DNA of 64,000 nucleotides from Trichuris trichiura (taxonomy: Eukaryota; Nematoda; Enoplea; Trichinellida; Trichuridae): the NCBI GenBank assembly GCA_037903355.1, contig JBAJFE010000042.1, positions 186,001 through 250,000 on the forward strand, given 5' to 3'. Numbering within the stretch: position 1 is the stretch's first letter; the number at the start of each line of letters is the position of its first letter. Below the pieces are notes generated by a model, which was given only the letters and a program-made list of their open reading frames with translations, did no database searches and was not told the origin of the DNA. Made by a program: the position numbers and the translations under genes. Of this stretch, positions 1 through 11,700 are shown piece after piece.

Positions 1-2360
1 CTTTTCAAGCGTTTTACTCACAGTACCATAACGCGCACACTCGAATAACACCAACGACACGCCGAAGGCTCCAGCCAACCAGCCACGGTTGTTCAACTCT
101 GACTAATGATTTCCCTCTCCCTCGCTGACTCCCTGACATGGACGTGTCGCCCATCCCGTTTCTGCGTATCGTTGTACCTGCCTATGTTTACCGTTACAGT
201 ATAAACGTAAGAAACAAGGATATAAGATAAAATATAAGAGGAACCAAGGAAAGGTGGAATAGATAGTTTAAACTGTTTATTTGAACCCTTTCTGCAACGG
301 TTAGCTTTACCAGTCTCCCTGCCGTTTTCTGTTGTGCCTCCACTGAGAAAAGCAGTGAGTGTGGAGGCAGCTTTGAAGCAGGATCACGTACGTGTGAGTT
401 AACTTCGATGAGTCAAGGTTCGAGCCAACAGGTATCCACGCCGGCTGGCGACACAGAAGAACCTCCCGAGTAGCCAATCTCGCTACTGACCAAAGAACAT
501 TTTCTGCGCTGATGACGGCTTATGGTAGTGTTCGAAAGCTTGACAATATTTTCTGCTCCGTTATACGAATAAACAGGAAGATTTCCGTGACAGAACCTTT
601 TATTTAATCGTGACTTAAATCGCTTCGCTTTTCTTGCCTACGCGTTAGAAATTTGAGAAAAGCATTCTACTACGTCCGTTCATGACTGCACCTCTTTAAA
701 ACGGGATTTGTTTTGCATAAAGTGAAAAATACTTAGATTCTTTTCTTCCATTCAGATGTTGATACCAAGACAACGTTGAAAAAAACTTCATTCACTTAAC
801 AAGGCAGAAGAACAAAGAAGCTGTAGGCTTAAAAGGTTTGCGTTGATTACGGCCAAGCTTAAGCTGAAAGTTTTGGTGTTCTTCCGCCTTGGCTAACTGA
901 GCGCAGTTTTTTCTAACTGGATGCCCAAAATATGGGCCCACGCACAGGTCCTAAGCAATGGAGTGATTCTACGGGCTGGTCTTGGTATGAACGACTGAAC
1001 GAATAGGAAAGTATCAGTCAAAGTTTCTTTACGTGAAGCAAATTCCGTCATAACGATATACAGCTACGAATGAAGAAAGTTCACAAGGAATACCTGGTCA
1101 TTGAATCAAAATTTGGAAAAACGTTAACACAAGTAAAGCTCTATACGTTCTGTTATGATTCCCGCGAACTGAGCTCTGCACGCTAAACTTCCGGACATAT
1201 CCAATGTCACCTATTCACAATCTGCCTAATGGCTGATACCAATTATGAGCATGTTTTCGCTGTTACGTGTGAGGCAGCTATCAGTGATGATCGAATGGAA
1301 ACTGTGCTCACGCTCGGCTTATCGCACATCAGTCAACCTAGAGGGTCCAAGGTTAAACTCGACGGGAACCTAAATTGGCTGGCAAGATCGAGGTGCATCT
1401 CTTGGAAGCCATTCTGCAAAGTCCAATGAAAAAGCGCACACTAGCAAGTTAACCGTTTTTGGCTACGATTTTGCCATGATCCTTTTCTGCGTGGTCTGTA
1501 TCCGGGGGTCCATTTTCCATGATTGCTTGCAGTACGTTCCTGTTGGACTACGGACACCTAGTTTGAGGAGCCAAAGTTGTGCCGGATCAGTTTTCGTTAG
1601 CCTCGGCAGCAAAAATTCTGAAAGTCGAAAAGTGCCGGTTCTACATTGGCATTTTCTAGATAAGGAATGTATTTGTGTAGAAGCGTTATTACGCTGGACC
1701 TTGGGACAAGACCAGTATAATAATGCTTTTACTCAAATACATTCCTTACCTAAAAGATGCCAATGGACAGCTGCCACAGTGCCACACATTACAGTGTATT
1801 TTCAGCCTATTCAGGATTTTGACCCATCCGGAATTTTGATTTATCGAGATTCCGATGTTCGGGATTTTGACCCCAGCTCCTAGCAATGGCGCTGCGGGCA
1901 CATGGCCGACGTGTACGCTACGTCATGTTCTAGAGTAGTCATTTTCAATCCCGTTTTCGCTTGGGCTCTCTGGAACCTTTTCTAGAGGCCGTCTCCAAGC
2001 TAGACAGAGACAACCGCAGGACACCTCATGCCGTGGCATCTATTGCATTGCTGAATACCGTTAAGGAACCATCTTAATGAACCAACTGCCGACTAAATAT
2101 GTTGCCGGAAATGCAATGAAAATTTTTTAAATATTTCTCACGATGTTGGCAACTTATTCGACAGATCATCACTGATCCAAAGAATATTTTCGAAACTGAC
2201 GCGATGACGTGCATTTATGTCACTTTGAAAATCACTCAACTCGCTCGAACTTCTGCCTAGACCAAAGGGGTTGGTATTTCAAATGGACGAGTCCAACGTA
2301 AAATATTCACGTTTAGGTGCGCTTCACGTAATAAAACCAGTAAACCGAAAGTAAAATACA
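1..2360. other. gene-poor stretch with one hairpin
   Basis: No exon that I can support on either strand. Open frames here are short, lack recognisable domains and show no coherent chain of splice sites. The only structured element I see is the inverted repeat at 1644-1765, listed separately. The stretch may be intergenic or part of a long intron or untranslated region of a gene beyond the left edge. Confidence 0.5.
1644..1765. repeat. 54-bp imperfect inverted repeat (hairpin)
   Basis: Positions 1644-1697 are the near reverse complement of 1712-1765, with a 14-nt loop. The arms share a 15-bp perfect block (TAAGGAATGTATTTG on the left arm). Several of the differences would be G-U wobbles in an RNA fold. 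The length of about 122 nt suits either a miniature foldback transposon or a precursor-miRNA-like hairpin; the sequence alone does not decide. Confidence 0.75.
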
Positions 2361-2364
2361 TTGA

Positions 2365-4330
2365 CTACGTACCGTTCACTGCAGCGCTGAACAAGCACAG
2401 GCGATGCGTCTGATCTGGGAGGTTGCAATAGCAAGATGTCCGCGAAGATCGCAAGCGCGTCGTCGGAGGCTGCCAGCTGTTTCCTCCATGCGAACTCACA
2501 GAAATTTGATGAAATTGCTCTCCGACGCGTTCCACACTACAGTCTGTTCCCCCGCTTGGTCTGGACTCGCAGCGGTTCAACAGATTGCGTGTGCGCTTCA
2601 GTGGCTCGGTCCACAAAGTTAACTGGACGGTTCGCACGCAAGCGCGTGTACGGCTCGCGGTTGAGACACAGGTAAGCAGGCCACTCTACTGTAATCACCA
2701 TGGTCCCAGGCCTGATGTGCCCCTGTATGGTAGGCAACAGAGTCTGAAATGACCGATTCTGCATGGGGTACCTAGCACCTTCTTCTTCTTCTCTATATTT
2801 TCCAGGAACGTTTCACAAAATGCAACTTTTCTGTCGTAGTTTAAAGGGAAGACCTTCCATAATTCAGGGTAAAGCGCTGCAGCTTGACACTGCAACCACA
2901 AATGACTGTTGCGGCTCCAAAATCCAGGTTAGTATTGCCATTGCCAAGATACCTTCGCATGCTGATTTCTCATGCAGCATAATCCAGTGGACGCAGTAAA
3001 CATGGGCATTGTCGTCGGGTATGCTGGTTTTCTTCAGCTCGCCAAAATAAGGGAACCGGTAAAATTTCCTCAGGTGCCAAGTTCTGCTTAAAAAGCAAGT
3101 GCTTGACAACAAGCGGTGAAATAATGCTCTTGCTCTTGATCAGGTTCGGATCATCTTCTTGCAACTGGAGATTCGTTCTGTTGAATTTAAAACAAAGGTC
3201 TGATAGATAAGCGATGTCGTTTCTGTACTTCTTCAAGTCATTCTTGAGCTCGATATCCTCGCTTTCGAGGAACAGCAAAACTGTTTGAAAAAGCTGGTAG
3301 AAGCGGCTTAGGCATACATGCCTTGACAGCCATCGAACCTCTCTCTGTGTGGCGGAGCAAACGGTTGAATTCTTCGTCATTTGCGTCACATAACTGGCTG
3401 AATAGTTTGCCTTTTAACAATTTTCTTCAAGTTCTGTTGATCATTAGGAAAGCATATTGCAAAGAGTGACACAGGGGAACACTGAACCGCTTTGCAACCA
3501 AGTGTTGTCGGTGTATTACGCGGTGCACTGCCAAGACGTTAGGAAGTGAATGTTTCAGGTAAGATTTAAAATTCTGATGACAACTTACCATTGAAGGAGC
3601 ACCATCCGTCGCAACTGACATCAGATCTGTTAGTCGAATTTTTTTCTCGAAAGAAACCTTAGTGCAAAATATGGACTCTTACTTAGTATCGGCCATTATT
3701 TCTCTTGCAAGCAGTAGTTCCTGTTTTGGCTTTTCCCTGTTCATGAATCGTATGTACGCAAACAGCAATGAATCACTCATTCTGCGGCAAAACGGACTAG
3801 TTCAACTGCAGTGAAAATTGAGCTGTTTTCAAAAATTCGCACAGCGTGTTCTCTTCGTCAGCACCCACTTTATCATTTCTTCGTTGCAACGTATTATTGC
3901 TCAAGGGGATTTTCTTGATTACGCTTATCGCCAGCGTATGCAAAATAGTGCGCAGTATCTCACTCACGATGGGAAGTAGCGGCTAGTCACCAGTGGTATG
4001 CAGTTTTCAAGGTTTTGCAATCTTTATACGAAACAGGCAAATCATAGCGACTTTGACTCGATGCAGACAACAAGAAATGCTTGATAATCACGGCCGTTTT
4101 TAAAGCTGTCTCGCAGAGGCTGAAAATATGAAAGATCGACGCGGGTTTCATCGTCATGCATTATGTTTCAGCATTTTATTATTTGTGACGGTTTCATGAC
4201 TTCGTCGGTAAAAGTCTTTTCGCAGATCAGGCACAGCTGTTGCTGAGAGTTCGAAAACGATCCTATGAATTCGCACTTCGGATGCCTTTCTTTCTCGATG
4301 CGGCTATCTAGGATAAGCTTGCCTTTCACT
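2365..4330 (-). pseudogene. decayed hAT/ZBED-type transposase-derived gene
   Basis: Read on the minus strand, pieces in different frames follow the order of the ZBED5/ZMYM6/SCAND3-like proteins derived from hAT transposases. Near 4.2-4.3 kb is a BED/CxxC-like segment (LCLICEKTFTDEVMKPSQ). At 3427-3621 is the conserved TDGAPSM block followed by a VHRVIHRQHL motif. At 2970-3389 is a segment beginning REVRWLSRHVCLSRFYQLF, typical of the C-terminal half of the RNase-H-like fold. The pieces are separated by stops and frame changes and no splice sites rescue a single frame, so I call it a pseudogene. Such sequences are common as multicopy relics and occasionally as domesticated genes. Terminal repeats were not found, so the limits are approximate. 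Confidence 0.7.
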
Positions 4331-5793
4331 AGCACCTTCAGAAATACAAAGCATTGCGCTGGCTTTGCGGAATCGAAGACTTACCGAGATAAATTATACA
4401 GATTCATATGAATCTGGCATTAGTGCGTGGTGCGAACCGGATCTGTGGTAATTTCTATTTCTGGCTACGTTTGGAAGGGTTAAGTCTTCATTTTCAAAAA
4501 CCACGTTTCCTCATAACACCCAAGATTGAGGCTGCGTCTTCATAGCCAATGCAAGCATTTTAACCGCGGCACCAAGCTACAGCCACTATTGCATACATGA
4601 CTCTTTAGTCTCTCCATGTCTTTCCTCTCTTTTTCTCCTTCTCTCTCTAGATCAAACGGAAATTATGTGACAGTTACTTTTACCTTCTTGGCGTAAAGAT
4701 TTGGCCTTCGATGATGCTCGCGAAAGTTTGTGACCAGCGAATGCCAAATTTTTGAACCAAGTGATTTGGAACAACTTAACAATGCAAAAGAAAGAACAGT
4801 GAAGACGTAAGAGTCGTGAACCAATGGCAAGCAGCACCCGCAGAAAAGAAAGAATCGTGCTGCTTGATGTCAAAGAAAAAGTTCCTTGCGACGTTCACGT
4901 TTCTCTATTCAAGGTGAACCCTGAAGACACGATGTCAAGCGTCCCACAAGCTACTGAATGCAACAACTATTAAGTTTTCCCAAGCGATTTCAGTTCCTGG
5001 GCCTCATCCACATTGTATCCTATCATTCAGTATTCAGCGAATCGTCAACGACTTAGCGAGAACGCAGCAGGGTCGTACTGGTTCCCGGGCGTCACGAAGC
5101 ACCGATGACAAGTTCTTCTGTCTACGTTCCGTGACATCAAGAAATTGGTTGTTATTTGTTTTCGCGAGAAAAAACTACATTTACTATGACCATTACCGTT
5201 TGCTTAAATGTTACCTGCTTCGTTGTTAACTCTGTTTTCTGAAAAGGATAAGCTGTGTCAAGCTCCATAACTCGCTTCTTTCTATCGGAATTTCAGTCCA
5301 TTCGTTAAAGTACGTTACATTTATATTAATACACTGCATTGTGGCATTCCAATTATACAGTCTATCGAAGACTAAATGCCATATCAATAAAGTTTAGGCA
5401 CGACGAAAGTTGATGGAGCATATGCAGGTGCTAGTTCCGCAGTTTTGGCTAGATGTCCACGCCTTGATTTGATTGGCAGAGTTGAAACATAAGTTCGAAG
5501 AGTAATCAGCACGGGCTTCTAGCAAGATGTTGCTTTTTTCAGGGTGGACATTGATTGTAATTATGGAATCAAAGGTTGCGGTGCGCCTAAAGAAGCACCA
5601 TTGATGAGTTAGGGATTACGGAGCACATACAAGTGGAAAGCTACATACTGCACCATTTTGACTCGTGTGACTGGTTTAAAAATTTTTTCACACGCTATAG
5701 GTTCCTAAGATTCGATCGCTTTGTTTGTCTCATACTTATTTCGCTTGTCGCATAACTAATATCTCATGTTTAAGTAATTCCACCTTTGCAAAA
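4331..5793. other. non-coding stretch upstream of the MTCL/SOGA-like gene
   Basis: No supported exon. It contains AT-rich segments and presumably the promoter and 5' untranslated region of the downstream coiled-coil gene. No core promoter element could be assigned with confidence. Confidence 0.4.
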
Positions 5794-8700
5794 ATGGAAC
5801 AAGACGCAGACATGACCAGAACAATGTCATACGATTCAGTTGCTAGTACTTTGTGTGATGCAAGCAGTATGGTAACGGCACCTACCAGACGATCTGACGG
5901 TTCTGACAAGAGCAGCACTCCCACAGAAAATTTGGATGACACGCGCCTATACTTGCGTTCCATGAAAGCTCAGCTGGAAATCATGGAGTGTAAATGTGCA
6001 AAGCTGGAAGAAGAGAATGCTAATTTAAGAGGAACTTCTCGAGCCCGCGCAACTGAAACAGACCCAGGGAATCAATGTTGGGACAATGAAGAGAAAAGTA
6101 CGCAAGAGTTATTGGAGCGTATTTCTCTGCTTGAAGGCCTCTACCAGGATTACAAAGATGAAAATGCTTCTTTAAAGCACGACCTCAGAAATTTGCAAGA
6201 ATCATCATCAAAGCAAGTGGAATGCGATATAAAAATTCTCAAAGGAAAGTACGGTGCGGCGGAGAGATTATGCGAAGAATTAATGAGCGAAAATGAGAAG
6301 CTCAAGCAAGAAGTATTCAGCCTGCAACAAGAAATCGACGAAATGCAAGACCAGTATCGCGAGGAGGAAACTGAAGAATTCAGAGAACTTCAACGAGAAT
6401 TGGAACAGACGGCGAAGAATTGCCGAATATTACAATTCAAGCTACGTAAAGCGGAAAGGCGGAATGACCAGACGGAAGCCGACAGACAGCAATTGGAAGA
6501 AAGACTTCAAGAAATTTTGGCAAAAACTGGTCTGGCGGTAGAAAAAATGGAGCAGAGAGAGCAACTTTTCCCGGCTTTTGAATCTGACAAAAGGCGAGAT
6601 ATAGAAGCTGAGTTACGCATGGCAAAAGAAGTTTCCGTCCGGCTGCATGGCGAGCTCGAGCTGCTCGAGGAAAAGCGTCGTAAATACGAAGATGAAAACT
6701 TCTGTCTGAAAGAGAGAATAAGAGAACTCGAAAACCGCGAGAAACTTCTAGAACAAATGCGTTTTCGATCGGACCAGGTACGCTCACTTCATTTATACGT
6801 TACTAGCCGTCGCTTGCATATATGCCAATATTGATGGCCGGCCATGTCCGCTTACAGCTGAAGCCGCGAATAGTAAAGGGTTCACTTTAAACGAAGCTTA
6901 GCTGTTTGTATATCCATATTTGAAAGCCTGATTGGTAATTAAAGCAAGATAAAAGGTTATCGAAAAATAACAGTCAAGACTAAACACGTTTCGCCCTCTC
7001 AACGTCCTGTTAAAAACTGCTAGGTTTTTTCAGTAACTTTTCAGTCACCGTTCGTATAATATTTGTCTTACTCTTATTATTGTGAAAGATTTGGGTATCA
7101 GAGATGCACATATTGGTGAAGGCCTACTGCATGAAAGCATCTGCCGTTAGAATGGGTGACAGTGAGCTACCCATGGGCTTTATGTCCCTTTGTACAAAGA
7201 AACTGCCCTTTCAGTGGAGGCTAACCGTAGTATGTTAAATGGTTTGAGTTTGGCCTTAAGATGCCTGCTACTATTGGCTACAAAGTCTTCCACTAGTCGT
7301 AGTTTGAGGGCGTACTTTACGTGGAAACTTGTGAAAAAAATCTAGCGCACAACAAAGAAACGTTATGTTTTAGTTCTACCGGTTTAATTGCAGTACAGAA
7401 GTCTGTACAGTTCTAAGAGTGCGGATCATGTATATACACACAAGGCTAAAATGCTTTACAAATACCGTATGTTACCACGCATAAGAACTCCCCCCTGCGT
7501 TAGCGAAGGATGGTAATGATTGGCCTAGCAACGATGACGCTCATTGCGCAAGTCTAGATCAATTCTGATTAGTCAGTTTTCCGTGAATGCTAATCAGCCA
7601 TTCAATTGAAACTGTCTTGCCTGAAGTGCAACGCAAAACCTGATCAGCTGCTGCTTAGCGCGCGTTGTAGAGCATTGCGTAGGCTACGAGAAATGAATTG
7701 TGTTGAATAGGTTTATTGAACGTCTATTACAACTGTTGCATGTAAAACACGAATGAACAGATTGTAGAAGCGGAAAGAAAGGATACATGACGCCGAAAAC
7801 ATTAAATGCAGTGCCAAAACGGTAAAGCTAACAGTGGTCTTGGTCACTGTTTGGCAGTTGGTCGTCCTCTGTGTCCTCCAACAGGGCAAAAATGGAGCAC
7901 TTTCAGAAAGACTTTATAACAGTTTCCGTTTTTACTTTGCTCCACGCCTTTATAACGAACTGGCACAGCAAGCTGAGCGATGGAGCTCGCATTCGTCCGC
8001 TGGCTGTGTACGTCTTCTGCCCGTTCGTCATCCATTCTTTCCACTCTTCTCGCATGTAGTCTTTAAAGGGCTTATTAATGCAGACGTCCAGCGGCTGCAT
8101 AGCTTTTCCTTTTTCATCGCTCACGTGCAGAATGCAATAAGTAAAACTGAAAAATTCTTTCGTTAAGGAAACTTATTCTTCCTTAGTCACATGGTTTTTT
8201 TAGTTGCTACTGAGATCGTGATACAAAGCGACGCGCGATACGCGGAGACAAATTTAGACGAAAATGAGGAAAGCAAGTGTGTTCAAACTGTCCCACTACG
8301 CCACCGTTACGTACGAACTAAAGAAGCACAGTCGTCAGTAGAAGCAACTTCATCCCACTTTAAGTGCCAAAAGTTAGGTAGCAACGCCTAATTTTTGCAA
8401 GCACAAAGCGAACGGAGACGTAAACTGTTCAACAGTTCGGCGAAAAAACAACACATTTCATTTTCATTGGTTACTATCATCTAACATGCCGCGTTACTCT
8501 TGTCTGTCTGAGGCAGCAAAGGATGGGAAATCACAGCTCCTTGAAGTTTAATGATAACACGGCTTGACCTCTATCGATGATATCTGTAAGCTCAATCGAC
8601 GACGGCTGCACGCTCATCGGTGGGTGCTCCTGCAGCTGTAAGTATGCACAATGGCTGTTGAAGTTTCATGATAACGCTGCTTGACCTTTATCGAGGATGA

Positions 8701-11700
8701 CTAAAAGCTCGGTTCTGAGCGGGCGCACAGTTCTCATCGATTCAGCTAACAATTATCATTGATATAGGTCAAGCAGCATTATCATCAAACTTCAACAGCC
8801 ATTGCGCATGCTTACAGGTGCAGGAGCACCCACTGACTGAGCGTGCAGCCGTCATCAGTTGAGCTTACAGATATCATCGATAGAGGTCACGCCGTGTTAC
8901 CATCAAACTTCAAGGAGCTGTGATTTCCCATCCTTTGCTGCATCAGACAGACATGAATAACGTGACATGTTAGCTGATAGTAACCAAAGAGGATGAAATG
9001 TGTTGTTCTTTCGCCGAACTGTTGAACAGTTTACATCTCCGTTCGCTTTGCGCTTGTAAAAATTAGGCGGTGCTACCTAAGCTTTGGCACTTAAAGTGGG
9101 ATGAAGTTGCTTCTACGGACGACTGTGCTTCGTTGGTTCAAACGTAACAGTGGCGTACTGGGACAGTTTGAACACACTTGCTTTCCTCATTTTCGTCTAA
9201 ATTTGTCTCCACGTATCGCGCGTCACTTTGTATCACTCTCTCAGTAGCAACTGAAAAAACCATGTGACTAAGGAAGAATAAGTTTCCTTAACGAAAGAAT
9301 TTTTCAGTTTTACTTATTGCATTCTGCACGTGAGCGATGAAAAAGGAAAAGCTATGCAGCCGCTGGACGTCTGCATTAATAAGCCCTTTAAAGACTACAT
9401 GCGAGAAGAGTGGAAAGAATGGATGGCGAACGGGCAGAAGACGTACACAGCCAGCAGACGAATGCGAGTTCCATCGCTCAGCTTGCTGTGTCAGTTCGTT
9501 ATAAAGGCGTGGAGTAAAGTAAAAACGGAAACTGTTATAAAGTCTTTCCAAAAGTGCTCCATTTCTGCCCTGTCAGAGAACACAGAGGACGACCAAATGC
9601 CAAACAGTGACCAAGAGCACTGTGAGCTTTACCGTTTTGGCACTGCACTTAATGTTTTCGGCGTCATGTATCCTTTCTTTCCGCTTCTACAATCTGTTTA
9701 TTCGTGTTTTACATGCAACAGTTGTAATAAACGTCCAATAAACCTATTCAACACAATTCATTTCTCGTAGCCTACGCAATGCTCTACAACGCGCGCTAAG
9801 CAGCAGCTGATCAGTTTTTGCGTTGCACTTCAGGCAAGACAGTTTCAATTGAATGGCTGATTAGCATTCACGGAAAACTGACTAATCAGAATAGATCTAG
9901 ACTTGAGCAATGAACGTCATTGTTGCTGGGCCAATCATTACCATCCTTTGCTAACGCAGGGGGGAGTTCTTATGCGTGGTAACATACGGTAATTGACTAG
10001 ATACTGAATTATGTGAACCATTAAAGACAAGAACCGTTGATAAAAACAGCAATAACATTCCTTGCCTTTAAAAGGTGATTAGTTTCTTCGTCAGTATCAA
10101 TAATATCAGTGCAATTATTACCTACGTTCATAAATTGTTAGCTTCCAAGCTTTGTGCTCAATTGAAAATCTTGAATTGGGATCAAGCCGTGCATGACTCA
10201 GTACACTTCACATGCTGAAGCATTTGAAAAATAGGATTAAGGTATAAATGTCTTGAAAACACAAGCTAAACTTGTTATCGTTTAAAGTGTGCAGTAGGAT
10301 TCCATTCTTACGATCAGAAACACAAGCCCGTGGTTACTTTAGGAAAAAAGTGAACTAGAAATGAAAACTGATTTTTTAGAGGCGTCTTTCCGGAGCGAAT
10401 GGGACAAAGGCTACGAACGAACAAACTTTTGGAACATACAGTAATGAGTCATTATCCCATGAAATTGTTGACATTGGCGCAAATCAACTGGTTAGAGATT
10501 TACACGATTCAATGGAACGTGAAACCGACTTAAAAGAGCAACTGAGGTTCGCTGAAGATGATCTGAGCAGTCTGAGACGAAAAGTTTCTGATTTGGAAAC
10601 AGAAAATGAAGTAATGATGCGACAATTGGCGAAAGTTTCCTCCGGTACGGATAGCTGCGCGAGTAGAAGTGGCGGAAGTAGACCACCGATGACTCGAAGC
10701 TACAGCGAGGGGCATGCACAGATTGAGTTGGAGCTGGCTGAACATGAAGCAGAGGTATTAAAAACGAAATTGTATCAATCGGAACAAGAAAACGCTCGGC
10801 TGATAGCTCACATTGCCAAGTTAGAGAAAGAGTCAACGAAACTGAGATCGGCAAGCGCTAGTAAATCATTTACTGGCGACGAATTCTACGCCGTAGTCCC
10901 GGATACTTACTACAGACAAAAGACCAAAGTGTTAGAGCAAGAAATAGAAGAAATGAAAGCAAAGCTGGGTAGCTTAAGCATCGAAGCAGACCAAAATATG
11001 CCAGTTGCAACCGATAATGTTGAATTGAAAGGTGAAGTAACTAATGAAATTCAACGTAACTCATCCAACTCCAGAACAGTCGACATAAGTCGCAAAATGC
11101 ACCTCATAGAAGAAGAACTAGAAGTCATCAGAGAACGAAACATGCTGCTGGAAAATGAGAATGAAAGGCTTATTAAAGAAAATAGGCGTTTCTCTTTGGC
11201 AACCAATTCTCGTTCTTATGATCTGAACGAAGACAGGGTTAGCAATGCGGGAAAACTACGTCGTCAAGCATCCAGCAGATTTAGCCAGATAGACTCAAGT
11301 GCTGGTCGTTTCTCCGAGCGTATCTCGGATCTTGAAAAGGAGAATGCACTTCTTAGGAAGGATCTGGCCCGGAGAAAACGTCTGGAGAGCATAAGAAAGG
11401 AAGAAAGCCAGCTTATGAATGAAAACATACGCACCATCCACGTGAACACGGCATCGCAAAATGAGCTACGAGATCGAGTTACCGAACTGCTGAAGGAGAA
11501 TGGTGAGATAAGTTACTTGCTACTTTTTATTGACAGTTACGAAGCTCTATTTTAGTCGTTCTCACTTATGAGCTGCAGGTAGAACGGAGAAAAAATCGAG
11601 AATTCGAAAACCAGTTGGATGACTATAGGGAAGCTATATCTCAGCCAACCGTGCAGCCTATCAGCGCAAACGAAAAAGAACAAGAAATGAGCCATTCTTC

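Larger units (their letters stand above)
7465..9989. mobile_element. 2.5-kb palindromic foldback of a pogo/Tigger transposon, TA-flanked
   Basis: The left arm (7465 to about 8726) is matched by the reverse complement of the right arm (about 8727 to 9989) with roughly 90% or more identity in the stretches compared. The outer ends read CCGTATGTTACCACGCATAA and its reverse complement. The element is bracketed by TA at 7463-7464 and 9990-9991, the target duplication expected of Tc1/mariner/pogo elements. Both arms encode, pointing outwards, the last part of a pogo/Tigger DDE transposase: on the plus strand around 9360-9560 the LQPLDV-like segment reads MQPLDVCINKPFKDYM, followed by an acidic tail. 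The catalytic core is absent. It sits inside intron 1 of the MTCL/SOGA-like gene, so it is expected to be transcribed as a giant hairpin. Confidence 0.85.

Noticed and set aside
414..430. GGTTCGAGCC resembling a tRNA B box
   Set aside because: No A box or acceptor stem pairs at the expected distance.
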